Shown here piece after piece: positions 33,312 to 42,354 of a stretch of 60,172 nt of DNA. The notes under the pieces are model-generated. The model worked only from the letters and a program-made list of their open reading frames with translations, was not told the DNA's origin and did no database searches. Within the stretch, counting starts at the first letter, position 1, and each line of letters starts with the position of its first letter. Source of the DNA: Opitutales bacterium. Its GTDB lineage: Bacteria > Verrucomicrobiota > Verrucomicrobiia > Opitutales > UBA2987. Made by a program: the position numbers and the translations under genes. The DNA lies in the NCBI GenBank assembly GCA_021772535.1, contig JAJFLV010000021.1, forward strand, positions 1 to 60,172, read 5' to 3'.

Positions 33312-34700
33312 ATGAAAAAACACTATGAATTTATTGTGATCGGCGGGGGAAGCGCCGGATATGCTGCAGCCAGCACTTACGGCAAGGGACGCAACGAAGT
33401 GGCTGTGGTCGACAGTTCAGCAGAGCTTGGCGGTTTATGTATTTTGCGCGGCTGCATGCCGTCGAAAACCCTCCTTTACATTGCCGATGTGCTTCATCAT
33501 GCCCGCCATGGCGCCAAATTCGGGTTGGAGATTCCGTCCGCCAAAGCTGATATGGCCGCAGTCCATGAGCGCAAGAAAAGAATCATCGGAGAGTTCGCCG
33601 ATTACCGGGCCGGGCAACTGCAAAGCGGAAAATTCGAGCTTTACCGCCATTCCGCCCGTTTTGTAGATGATAAAACCATCCTCTTGGACGATGGATCAGA
33701 ACTGACTGCTGACGCTTTTCTCGTCTCGACGGGTTCAGTGGTGAATTTCCCTCCCCTTGCGGGACTGAAAGAGGATTCAGCCATCATCAGCGACAATGTC
33801 CTTGATCTTGATCACCTGCCGGAATCGGTCATAGTGTTGGGCGGTGGAGTGGTTGCCTGCGAATTAGCCCAGTTTCTCAATCGAATGGGCTCCAAAGTTA
33901 TCCAAATTCAACGCAACCCCATGATTCTCAAAGAGGGTTCACCGGAGGCGGCTCGGGTTGTCATGCAGGCATTTCGGGACGAGGGCATCGAGTTGCATAC
34001 CGGCACCAAAATAACCAAAATCGAGAAAACAGGAGACCGGTTTCAGGTAGCTTTTCAAGCCAATGGTCAGGAAGTCACCCGAGAGGCAACCTATTTGTTC
34101 AACGCCATGGGCCGCAAACCGAATACGGCAAACCTGGGGCTGGACCACGCCAGGGTGGAACTGCTTCCCAGCGGTCACCTCAAAACCAATTCCTTTCAGC
34201 AGTCAACAAATCCTCGAATATATGCCGCCGGAGACTGCGCTGGTCCGCACGAAATTGTGCATGTAGCTATTATGCAGGGAGAGGTTGCAGCCCGCCATGC
34301 CGCCGGGCTGAACCCGGAACCGGTCAATTACGATCACCTGACCAAAGTAATTTTTACCGACCCCCAGGTGGCCGCGACGGGGATAACGGAAACTGATTTA
34401 AAGGCCAGCAATGTCCCTTTTCTGAGTGCTGATTATCCTTTCAACGACCACGGAAAATCGATCCTTATGGAAGCCAAATACGGTTATGTAAAAGTTTGGG
34501 CCGATCAATCGAATGGAACAGTGCTGGGAGCCGAATGTGTGGGCAAAGATGCTGGTGAACTCATCCACTCAATGACGGTGGCAGTAGCCTTAAAGGCCAA
34601 TGTGTTCGACCTCTTGAAAGCCCACTGGTACCACCCCACCCTGTCGGAAATCTGGACCTACCCGCTCGAGGAAATCGCAGAGGAATTGAAACCAGGATAA
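33312..34700 (+). CDS. Pyridine nucleotide-disulfide oxidoreductase (Lpd/MerA-like)
   Basis: A 462-residue flavoprotein starting at ATG 33312, with GGAAGGAAA as ribosome binding site. FAD-binding IVIGGGSAGYAAASTY comes first, then the redox-active disulfide GGLCILRGCMPSKTLL (CX4C, about residues 41-56), NAD-binding VIVLGGGVVACELAQFLNRMG, the second FAD site INPRIYAAGDCAGP-like (here NPRIYAAGDCAGP), and the C-terminal dimerisation domain with the catalytic His-Glu pair AHWYHPTLSEIW. The length and layout match dihydrolipoamide dehydrogenase and its relatives (mercuric reductase, soluble transhydrogenase). No 2-oxoacid dehydrogenase genes adjoin it, so the substrate is uncertain. Confidence 0.85.
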   Translation: MKKHYEFIVIGGGSAGYAAASTYGKGRNEVAVVDSSAELGGLCILRGCMPSKTLLYIADVLHHARHGAKFGLEIPSAKADMAAVHERKKRIIGEFADYRAGQLQSGKFELYRHSARFVDDKTILLDDGSELTADAFLVSTGSVVNFPPLAGLKEDSAIISDNVLDLDHLPESVIVLGGGVVACELAQFLNRMGSKVIQIQRNPMILKEGSPEAARVVMQAFRDEGIELHTGTKITKIEKTGDRFQVAFQANGQEVTREATYLFNAMGRKPNTANLGLDHARVELLPSGHLKTNSFQQSTNPRIYAAGDCAGPHEIVHVAIMQGEVAARHAAGLNPEPVNYDHLTKVIFTDPQVAATGITETDLKASNVPFLSADYPFNDHGKSILMEAKYGYVKVWADQSNGTVLGAECVGKDAGELIHSMTVAVALKANVFDLLKAHWYHPTLSEIWTYPLEEIAEELKPG

Positions 34701-35423
34701 CTAACCTGCGGCGATTAATTCACCCAAATCGATTTTTCCCTCATAAAGAGCCCGGCCAATAATAACCCCCTCGAGGTTTCGATGGACTTGGGACATGGAT
34801 TGAAATTTCTGCACGTCGTGAGGGTCCGCCACTCCACCTGAGGCAATTATTCGTGCCGGGACATTTTCCAGCATTTCCCTCTGGGCCGTAAAATTGGGTC
34901 CGGTCAACATGCCGTCTTTGGCAATATCGGTATAGATGATGGTATCCACACCCAGGGATGTGACCTGCCGAGCCAAGTCGAGAGCAGTCCACTCGGCGGC
35001 ATCAACCCAACCTCGCAAGGCCACTTTACCTCTCAGAGCATCGATGCCGACTGCGATTCGGGAGCCAAATCGTTCCACCATTGATTCCAGGAATTCACTG
35101 TCTTCCACCGCTGAGGTGCCGAGAACCACCCTGGCCACCCCGCATTGAAAAGCCTGCTCGATATCTTCAATTTGCCGTAATCCTCCACCCATCTGAATTT
35201 TAAGCCCGGTGGAGGAAATTTTTTTAAGCGCGGACCAGTTTTGCGGGTGGCCGGTAAAGGCGCCATCCAGATCAACCACATGTATCCATTCCGCTCCGGC
35301 ATCTTTCCAAAGTCGCGCCGGAACCAATGGATCTTCGTAATAAACCGTTTCTTTGTCGGCTCTGCCCTGCTCAAGACGAACTACTCGCCCTTGGCGCAAA
35401 TCGATAGCTGGATATATGTTCAA
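34701..35423 (-). CDS. hisA: HisA, ProFAR isomerase
   Basis: A 240-residue TIM-barrel enzyme of histidine biosynthesis: 1-(5-phosphoribosyl)-5-[(5-phosphoribosylamino)methylideneamino]imidazole-4-carboxamide isomerase. Catalytic Asp residues lie in MNIYPAIDLRQGRVVRL (Asp8) and YTDIAKDGMLTGPNF (Asp near 130). Phosphate-binding motifs include IQMGGGLRQIEDIEQ, VVLGTSAVED and IIASGGVADPHDV. The length fits. No other his gene is adjacent, so the histidine pathway is scattered here. Its stop codon directly abuts the stop of the upstream oxidoreductase (convergent). Confidence 0.94.
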   Translation of the reverse strand: MNIYPAIDLRQGRVVRLEQGRADKETVYYEDPLVPARLWKDAGAEWIHVVDLDGAFTGHPQNWSALKKISSTGLKIQMGGGLRQIEDIEQAFQCGVARVVLGTSAVEDSEFLESMVERFGSRIAVGIDALRGKVALRGWVDAAEWTALDLARQVTSLGVDTIIYTDIAKDGMLTGPNFTAQREMLENVPARIIASGGVADPHDVQKFQSMSQVHRNLEGVIIGRALYEGKIDLGELIAAG

Positions 35424-35592
35424 AATTCCGAACTTATTATGGTTTATGACAATACCTAAGCAATCGACTGTAAATCTGCACTGCCTTCGGGTTTAACAAT
35501 AACGATGAAGAAAATTTGTAGAAATAAGAAAAAGTTTTGCTTAAATCCCAAAAAATGTATGCCCTGTGGTCGATGACAACAGTTTAATTCAC

Positions 35593-36666
35593 ATGCCGAA
35601 AAAGAAAAACCTGGCGCCACCAAAATTTTTAGTCGACCTGCTTGATGCTCGTTCTCCATCCGGTTATGAAGGGGAAGCGCAAGCAGTCGTCGACAGTTAC
35701 ATCAAACCCATTGCCGAAGAATATGAAAAGGATAACCTCGGCAATCGCATAGCCACCATAAACCCTAAAGGCAGTCCGGTCCTCATGCTGGCGGGTCATA
35801 TGGATGAGTTGGGTTTGCAAATTCGTTACGTAGGCAGGAACGGTTTTCTTTATTTCGATACAATCGGAGGTCACGACAAGATAATGATTTCCGGCCGCAG
35901 GGTGGACATTCTGACAAAGAAGGGAATCGTCAAAGGGGTAACGGGAAAACGAGCCCTTCACCTGATGACGCCGGAAGACCGTAAAAAAGTGCCTGAACTG
36001 CACAAAATGTGGATCGACATCGGGGCAAAGGACAAGAAAGAAGCTCTCAATTACGTGCAAATCGGTGACTCAGCGGTCTATGACCAGAGTTTCGAGCTAA
36101 TACGAGGCAATATCGGTGTGGCCAGAGCTTTTGACAACAAGGCAGGAGCTTATGTGGTCAATGAAGCGCTTCGGCGGTTGGCCAAAGTTAAGCAACTTCG
36201 TTCCAAGGTAGTGGCAGTCTCCACCGCTCAGGAGGAGATCGGCACTCGCGGGGCTATCGCGGCTGCCTATGCGGTCAACCCGCAGTTTGCCATCGCGGTG
36301 GACGTAAGCCATGCCACCGACCATCCTGATTGCGACAACCGAAAATATGGGGAAACAAAGCTGGGAGGGGGCCCCATTCTAACCCGCGGAGCCAACATCA
36401 ATCCGGTAATTTTCAAGTTGTTGATCGAGTGTGCGGAAAAGGAAAAAATACCCTATCAGGTGGAAGCGGAACCGAGGCCTACGGGGACCGACGGCCGGGC
36501 CATTCAGATTGGCCGGGCAGGGGTAGCCACAGCCGTAATTTCTATCCCTTTACGCTATATGCACACTCCCAGTGAAGTTGTAAACCTGGAGGATATTGAA
36601 AACTGCGTCCGGCTGATTGTAGCCTTTGCCAAGTCACTGAAAAAGGACAGCCATGGCCGTTGGTAG
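35593..36666 (+). CDS. M42-family metalloaminopeptidase
   Basis: A 357-residue M42 (FrvX/TET-like) peptidase, starting at ATG 35593 (MPKKKNLAPPKF). The two-metal site is complete: LAGHMDELGLQIRYVG (His), ARAFDNKAGAYVV (bridging Asp), STAQEEIGTRGAIAA (catalytic Glu and metal Glu), AIAVDVSHATDHPDCDN (Asp) and PLRYMHTPSEVVNLED (His). M42 enzymes trim N-terminal residues of peptides and form large self-compartmentalising dodecamers in the cytoplasm. No secretion signal is present. It is oriented towards clpX. Confidence 0.9.
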   Translation: MPKKKNLAPPKFLVDLLDARSPSGYEGEAQAVVDSYIKPIAEEYEKDNLGNRIATINPKGSPVLMLAGHMDELGLQIRYVGRNGFLYFDTIGGHDKIMISGRRVDILTKKGIVKGVTGKRALHLMTPEDRKKVPELHKMWIDIGAKDKKEALNYVQIGDSAVYDQSFELIRGNIGVARAFDNKAGAYVVNEALRRLAKVKQLRSKVVAVSTAQEEIGTRGAIAAAYAVNPQFAIAVDVSHATDHPDCDNRKYGETKLGGGPILTRGANINPVIFKLLIECAEKEKIPYQVEAEPRPTGTDGRAIQIGRAGVATAVISIPLRYMHTPSEVVNLEDIENCVRLIVAFAKSLKKDSHGRW

Positions 36667-36705
36667 CGCCGGAAGTTGAGGAAGATCCGGGAAAAAAACG
36701 CAAAT

Positions 36706-38001
36706 TCAGGCGGCGTCTTTGCCCGCTTTTTTGACAATTTTACTCAGTTTGGGCTGGCGTTTGCCCTCTACCACCGCCCTCGAAATAGCCACTTCAGTAA
36801 CTTCATCAAGATTGGGAATATCATACATTAGGTCGAGCATCAGCCTTTCCATAATAGATCGTAAGGCTCGCGCTCCTGTTTTGAGCTCCATTGCTTCCTC
36901 GGCCACAGCCCGCAAGGCGTCCTTTGTAAAATTGAGTCGCACCCCCTCCATGGCGAATAATTTTCCGTATTGCTTGACCAAGGCGTTCCTGGTGTTGAGG
37001 AGGATTTTTTCAAGATCCTCGATGCGGAGTTCATTGAGAATGGTAATCACCGGCAGACGCCCGATAAACTCCGGGATCATGCCGAATTTTATCAGATCCG
37101 CCGGAGCAATTCGCTTCATCATGGCGCTGTCCCGCTTATCCTGGTGCTCTTGTTCGCGGGCCGAGTTGTAGCCGAGAATCTTTACCCCCACCCTTTGGCG
37201 AATCAGGTTCTCCAAACCCACAAAGGCGCCGCCGCAAATAAAGAGAATATTGCTGGTGTTAACCTGGATGTATTCCTGATTGGGATGCTTGCGGCCTCCT
37301 TGCGGGGGAACGTTGCAGGTGGTACCCTCGAGAATTTTTAACAACGCTTGCTGGACCCCCTCTCCGGAAACATCGCGGGTTATGGAAACATTGTCCGTTT
37401 TGCGGCCGATTTTGTCTATTTCGTCCACATAAATAATGCCGCACTCTGCTTTTTTGACATCGTAATTAGCTGCCTGCAAAAGCCTCAAAACAATATTTTC
37501 GACATCCTCGCCCACATAACCGGCCTCAGTCAGTGTGGTGGCATCGGCAATGGCAAAAGGCACCTCAAGCAATTTGGCCAACGTTCTCGCCAACAAGGTT
37601 TTACCGCTGCCGGTCGGTCCAACAAGCAGTATGTTGCTCTTTTCAATCTCAACCTCCTCAAACTCCTGCCTCGGCCCGCTTATGATCATGCCGGGAACCG
37701 GGTTTTCCGCCATAAGCCTTTTGTAATGGTTGTAAACAGCCACCGCGAGCACCTTCTTGGCTTGGTCCTGGCCAATTATATAGTCGTCCAGAGATTTCTT
37801 GATTTCGGAGGGTTTGACCAGTTTGAAGGCGGTCTCCGCATTCCCTTCCGGGGATCGGAGCTCCCGATCGATGATCGTTTTACAGACTGAAACGCACGAA
37901 TCGCAGATATAAACCCCGGCCGGTCCGGCAATCATTTTGCGAACTTCGTTCTGCGATTTCCCGCAGAAGGAACAGAAGGTCATTTTTGCGGATCGGGCCA
38001 T
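36706..38001 (-). CDS. clpX: ClpX, ATPase subunit of the ClpXP protease
   Basis: A 431-residue AAA+ unfoldase. The N-terminal zinc-binding domain has four Cys ([14 protein letters not shown] and [11 protein letters not shown]), which recognises adaptor proteins. Then come Walker [12 protein letters not shown] (about residue 127), pore loop [10 protein letters not shown], Walker [14 protein letters not shown], sensor 1 region, and the C-terminal small domain with sensor 2 ([14 protein letters not shown]). The ClpP-docking loop reads ILGYN, where many ClpX proteins have I/L-G-F. It is 12 bases downstream of clpP and transcribed with it. It unfolds tagged substrates and feeds them to ClpP. Confidence 0.95.
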   Translation of the reverse strand: MARSAKMTFCSFCGKSQNEVRKMIAGPAGVYICDSCVSVCKTIIDRELRSPEGNAETAFKLVKPSEIKKSLDDYIIGQDQAKKVLAVAVYNHYKRLMAENPVPGMIISGPRQEFEEVEIEKSNILLVGPTGSGKTLLARTLAKLLEVPFAIADATTLTEAGYVGEDVENIVLRLLQAANYDVKKAECGIIYVDEIDKIGRKTDNVSITRDVSGEGVQQALLKILEGTTCNVPPQGGRKHPNQEYIQVNTSNILFICGGAFVGLENLIRQRVGVKILGYNSAREQEHQDKRDSAMMKRIAPADLIKFGMIPEFIGRLPVITILNELRIEDLEKILLNTRNALVKQYGKLFAMEGVRLNFTKDALRAVAEEAMELKTGARALRSIMERLMLDLMYDIPNLDEVTEVAISRAVVEGKRQPKLSKIVKKAGKDAA

Positions 38002-38013
38002 AAAAGATTAATG

Positions 38014-38634
38014 TCAGGCGCTCTTCTTCTTCGGAATCCGATCTTTTTTAAATTCGATTACGTGATCCACGATTCCGTAGTCCTTGGCCTCGCTGGCCGT
38101 CATGTAATAATCGCGATCCGAATCGCTTTCGATCTGGGCAATATCCTTACCCGTGTGTTCAGCCAGGATTTCATTGATAATACGTTTCCACCGCAGGATT
38201 TCTCTGGCCGCAATGGAAATGTCGGAGGTCTGACCGGTGGCGCCCCCTGTGGGCTGGTGAATCATTACCCGGCTGTGCGGAAGGGCGCTGCGCTTGCCCG
38301 GAGTTCCGGAGGACAGCAGAACCGTGCTCATGCTGGCAGCTTGCCCAATGCAGGTTGTGGCCACATCGCAGGATAGAAAATTTATGGTGTCATAAACGGC
38401 CATACCGTCGGTCACACTGCCCCCGGGCGAATTTATGTAAACGTTGATGTCTTTTTTAGGATCCTCCATCTCCAGAAATAGAAGCTGGGCGATCACGCCA
38501 TTGGCCACATAATCGTCGATCGGGGTTCCGATAAAAATGATCCGGTCTTTCAGCAACCGGCTGTAAATGTTCCATTCTCTCTCGGTGCGGCCATCGTGTT
38601 CAACGACGCTAGGTATGGGAAGGTAATAGCTCAA
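38014..38634 (-). CDS. clpP: ClpP, proteolytic subunit of ClpXP/ClpAP
   Basis: A 206-residue serine protease. The catalytic triad is Ser101 ([11 protein letters not shown]), His126 ([11 protein letters not shown]) and Asp175 (SDRDYYMTA). [19 protein letters not shown] is the classic family signature. The length fits and includes a short N-terminal propeptide-like segment. The order tig-clpP-clpX is the standard chaperone-protease cluster, tig ending about 155 bases upstream. ClpP assembles as a double heptamer that degrades proteins unfolded by ClpX. Confidence 0.96.
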   Translation of the reverse strand: MSYYLPIPSVVEHDGRTEREWNIYSRLLKDRIIFIGTPIDDYVANGVIAQLLFLEMEDPKKDINVYINSPGGSVTDGMAVYDTINFLSCDVATTCIGQAASMSTVLLSSGTPGKRSALPHSRVMIHQPTGGATGQTSDISIAAREILRWKRIINEILAEHTGKDIAQIESDSDRDYYMTASEAKDYGIVDHVIEFKKDRIPKKKSA

Positions 38635-38790
38635 TCGTGTTTCTCCTCTTTGAATTTAATCTTAAAAAATATTTAATCCCGGCAATTGAAGCAAGAGAAT
38701 TTACTGACCCACTCTATCGGGGACGGTAAATGCAATTTTCTCCAGACTTGCTAATGTAACAAGAAATATGACGTGACAATCGTTCAAACC

Positions 38791-40107
38791 TTAATCGGAT
38801 TTTTCCTTCATGATGGATTGTTTCACCAGCCAATCGAGGGTTTTGTCAGTTAATACGGATCGTTGCAAAGCCTGCAGGCGAGCCGGATCTTTTTCGATTT
38901 CCTTGACATACTCCTTGGGCTCGGTGCGAGTGGCCATTGCCTGTGACAGGATGGCCTTTTGCATGTCCTCTTGTTCTATCGAAATTTTCTCCTCGGCGGC
39001 AATACGCGAAAGCAGAATATCCGTTTTCACGCGCCGGGCGGCGGTACGACGAGAGTTATCGTAGATTTCCTCCTTATGTTTTTCAAATTCGCTCTCCGGC
39101 ACTCCGCGATCCATATTTTGCCTCATGATTTGCGACATGGCCTGATTAGTCTCCTGCTCAAGAGCGCTTTCCGGCAGCGGAAACTCAACCCGTGCGTGAA
39201 TTTCCTCAATAATTTGCTGACGCTGGGCCTGTCGGTTGCCGTATTTTTTCCGATTCTGCAAATCCTCAAAAACCTGATCTTTAAGTACCTCGAGGCTTTC
39301 TATTTTCAGACTTTCCAGAAACTTTTTATCCAGTTCCGGCAGTATGCGGGTACGCACTTCGTGAACTTCAAAGCGGTAGAGAGCTTTCTTTCCTGACAAT
39401 TCAGGCACCTTGAAATCCCCAGGAAAATCCATTTCAGCCTCCTTTTTCTCCCCAGCGCTCATTCCCACCAGGCTTTCAACGACCACGGGAACCCCCATTT
39501 CCTGCTCGGTCGCGCCGGCTTCCTCCCAAGTATTCTCCTGTTTCCCCCAAATGGGTTTGTCGGGGATTATTTCGGCAATCGGGGCGCCATCGATCTCTCC
39601 TTCGTAGGATACCTTGACAAAATCCCCCTTGGCCGCCGCTCGATCGACTATCTCGAACTGGGAACGCTGCTTACGAATCTCCTCAATGGCAGTCTCGATC
39701 TCCTCATCGGAGACATCTTCTGATTCGATCACAGTGGGTATCCCTTTATACTCAGGAAGATTGAATTCGGGATTGATATCGACGGTAAAGGTAACCTGGC
39801 CTTCCTGGCCGGCATCAAATTCCCCGCCATCCATATCAATGAGGCCATAGATATCCATATCCGCTTCCTTGGCAGCCACTTCATAAGCGCCGGCGATTAA
39901 TTTTCGCTTCAACTCTGCCCCCAATTCCTTCGCATATCGAGACCGAATAACCTGCGGAGGAGCTTTGCCGGGGCGAAATCCCGGAAGTCTTGCCTGCTTG
40001 ATCAATTCTTTAAGGATAGAGTTTTCTTCCTTTAAGATCTCCTCCGGGGAGACGGAGACGATAAGTTTTTTGCGGGTCTCATTGACCTCTTCGATTGTAA
40101 CATTCAC
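38791..40107 (-). CDS. tig: Trigger factor, ribosome-associated chaperone
   Basis: A 438-residue protein with trigger-factor domains. The N-terminal ribosome-binding domain contains a GFRPGKAPPQVI motif near residue 41 (the canonical G-F-R-x-G-K-x-P), a PPIase (FKBP-like) domain occupies about residues 155-250 (KVSYEGEIDGAPIAEII), and the C-terminal chaperone arms follow (KILPELDKKFLESL-like helices here RILPELDKKFLESL). It binds nascent chains at the ribosome exit tunnel. It is upstream of clpP and clpX in the usual order. The PPIase domain carries an insertion (WGKQENTWEEAGATEQEMG), which may alter its activity. Confidence 0.92.
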   Translation of the reverse strand: MNVTIEEVNETRKKLIVSVSPEEILKEENSILKELIKQARLPGFRPGKAPPQVIRSRYAKELGAELKRKLIAGAYEVAAKEADMDIYGLIDMDGGEFDAGQEGQVTFTVDINPEFNLPEYKGIPTVIESEDVSDEEIETAIEEIRKQRSQFEIVDRAAAKGDFVKVSYEGEIDGAPIAEIIPDKPIWGKQENTWEEAGATEQEMGVPVVVESLVGMSAGEKKEAEMDFPGDFKVPELSGKKALYRFEVHEVRTRILPELDKKFLESLKIESLEVLKDQVFEDLQNRKKYGNRQAQRQQIIEEIHARVEFPLPESALEQETNQAMSQIMRQNMDRGVPESEFEKHKEEIYDNSRRTAARRVKTDILLSRIAAEEKISIEQEDMQKAILSQAMATRTEPKEYVKEIEKDPARLQALQRSVLTDKTLDWLVKQSIMKEKSD

Positions 40108-40176
40108 CTTGGATGCCTGCTGTTGCGCTTGTGGAAATGAAAAAAAGGGGCAATAAACACAAAAGCCAACAAGTGG

Positions 40177-42354
40177 TCAATGTCTGAATTTGGCGGATTT
40201 CCACAACGAAAACGGTTCGTAGGAAAAGCGCACCTCATTTAAGCCGGGCTCGACCGCAACCGCTTTAAACGTTCCGAATAATTTGGAGATGGGAACCTCC
40301 ATCCCGTTGACATAGGCCTTCCAGTCAGGATCCCAATTATCAATAAAGCTGACATAGACCGACTGATTACTTTGAAGGTTGAATTTGAGGATATCTCCAT
40401 CGTAGTGAAGCGGTTCGATTTTGAGACCTTCCGAGGATTCCACATGTTCGGAATCAGCCAGGAAATCCTTCATCGTGGGATGATCCAGCCGCTCGGAGAC
40501 AAAAAGGAGCTTAGGGCTCGAGATACCCATCAACTTGTTGAAATAGGGCTCTAATTCCGCATTTTTGACCTCACTGAAATCATCGAAAACCCTGCCGTAA
40601 AACTCCAGGTAATCGCTAAAATACCATGTATCGATAACGCCGACATTGAAATGCGGAAACTTCAAGGTGTAATAACTGCGAATCCGTGGAATGTAAAAAG
40701 CGGCCGGAATGAATTTGGCAAAATGAGGAGTTGATTTCCTGCTACTGTAAACATTGGAGTAAATCCACTGTTTCGCCCCACCGGTAAAGGACAATTCCAC
40801 AAAAACTGCCACCGCCAAAAGACAAACTAGAGCAGAAGGAGCTAATCGGGAAGTGAAAAGCCCTGGCCTTTTTCCGGACAAAAACACAATTCCTGCCAGC
40901 AGAAGGCAGGCTGCCAGGTTCATGGCCAGAAATCGCCACTCCGTTCCTTTCAGGTGGTCAAACATCTTAATCCAGTAAGGATCGAATTTTTCATTATTGT
41001 AGAGCAACAACTGAATACTTCCGAAAAAAACGGCCGATTCAAAGAGAACTTTCAATAGGCGAAGGCGAATCCTGCCTTGGCCATTGCGACCGCTTTGCCG
41101 GGAGAAAACTAATCTCTCAAAATAAAGAAATGCCCTGCCCATTGCGAGAGCCAGCAATGGAACGAGAATGATGTTTAAACGGCCCCAGACTCGTAAACTG
41201 TCAAAACCGGGAAACCAATTATAAAGCAAATCAAAGAGGTAGGAAATTCTTCCATAGGTAATATAGGAAATTACCGAAAACCAGGCCAATCCAATAACGA
41301 CAAAAAGCCAATCAGACCGCATTCTTTTTCGATTCAGAAATATCGACACCCCGAATATGACGAGCAAAAAGAACCCCGTAAAACCGAAATAATACCAGCC
41401 ATCGGCTTGGGCCGAGGGGGGGAATATCAATGCCCCCAGGGTGTCCATACCGTCAAAATGAAAAGCGGTTGCAAATCCATAGTTTTTCCCTCCCCGGCTG
41501 GTCGTTCGTTCAAAAAGTTGAAACATTTTCGTGTAGTAGGGAAGGCAGAGGAGTGAAGCGACCGCCGCCGGCAGGAAACACGTAGTCAGAAATCGTAAAT
41601 TGGAAACCGGTGGTGGTTTTGTGCTGAAGTGGAGCGCATCCCGTGTCTTCCCAAAGAGCAGCAAGACAACATAGGGAGGAATGAGAAAAAGACAGTAGTA
41701 ACTGTAGTAGGGATATCCGGCGGTCAGTTGCATTATACAGGCGGCAAATAGAATCAGTCCGGTTTCACGGCTATTTTTGGCTTCCCGGGCGCGAGCAATT
41801 CCATACAGAATCCAGGGAATCCAGGCCGCTGCATGAATAGCGTTGGGAAACCGCAGGATATCCCCAATTTTAAAGCTGATAGAAAATACCAAGGCAGCAA
41901 AAAGAGCCCCTCGACGAGAGGGTAGAATCCGCCCCAGCCAAAAATAGAGCCCCAAACCGAAAAGAGCAGCGCCGAACACGGAAAATATTTGATGATCGAA
42001 TACAGAATACCCTCCGAATATCTTGTAAATGAGGATCAGGGGAACATTCAACGGATAAAAAACCTGGTTAAATGGATTGGAGTAGAAGGGAAAGCCAGCT
42101 CCCTCTCCCGGCGACCAAAGCGGAAAGTGACCCTGGGCCATCAATTCCAGAAAGTAGGCTTTGTGAACATAATAGAGAACGTAAAAATCGTTGTCGATGG
42201 CAACCGGACTATTGGGCGAGAGAAAGGATCGAAAAAACAGAAACGGCCAAAGAAAAACCAGCGCCCCGCAACCGAAACCCAAGAGTCGGACAGTTGAAAT
42301 CCGTTGGCCGAAGGAAGCCTGTAGTCGCTCAAATACCCTAGGAAACGGCTTCAT
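40177..42354 (-). CDS. Polytopic YfhO-like membrane protein
   Basis: A 725-residue membrane protein with about 12 hydrophobic segments, beginning with TVRLLGFGCGALVFLWPFLFF. The short loop after the first helix (VAIDNDFYVLYYVHKAYFLEL, quoted as 20 or fewer in pieces) and WSPGEGAGFPFYSNPFNQVFYPLN are YfhO-family features. A large soluble C-terminal domain (about residues 510-725) includes VSFIDNWDPDWKAYVNG and VPGLNEVRF-like ends. Its family resembles GT-C-fold membrane glycosyltransferases, acting with lipid-linked sugars. It overlaps the next gene (a GT2-methyltransferase fusion) by 17 bases, so the two are translationally coupled and probably act in one envelope-glycan pathway. Confidence 0.8.
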   Translation of the reverse strand: MKPFPRVFERLQASFGQRISTVRLLGFGCGALVFLWPFLFFRSFLSPNSPVAIDNDFYVLYYVHKAYFLELMAQGHFPLWSPGEGAGFPFYSNPFNQVFYPLNVPLILIYKIFGGYSVFDHQIFSVFGAALFGLGLYFWLGRILPSRRGALFAALVFSISFKIGDILRFPNAIHAAAWIPWILYGIARAREAKNSRETGLILFAACIMQLTAGYPYYSYYCLFLIPPYVVLLLFGKTRDALHFSTKPPPVSNLRFLTTCFLPAAVASLLCLPYYTKMFQLFERTTSRGGKNYGFATAFHFDGMDTLGALIFPPSAQADGWYYFGFTGFFLLVIFGVSIFLNRKRMRSDWLFVVIGLAWFSVISYITYGRISYLFDLLYNWFPGFDSLRVWGRLNIILVPLLALAMGRAFLYFERLVFSRQSGRNGQGRIRLRLLKVLFESAVFFGSIQLLLYNNEKFDPYWIKMFDHLKGTEWRFLAMNLAACLLLAGIVFLSGKRPGLFTSRLAPSALVCLLAVAVFVELSFTGGAKQWIYSNVYSSRKSTPHFAKFIPAAFYIPRIRSYYTLKFPHFNVGVIDTWYFSDYLEFYGRVFDDFSEVKNAELEPYFNKLMGISSPKLLFVSERLDHPTMKDFLADSEHVESSEGLKIEPLHYDGDILKFNLQSNQSVYVSFIDNWDPDWKAYVNGMEVPISKLFGTFKAVAVEPGLNEVRFSYEPFSLWKSAKFRH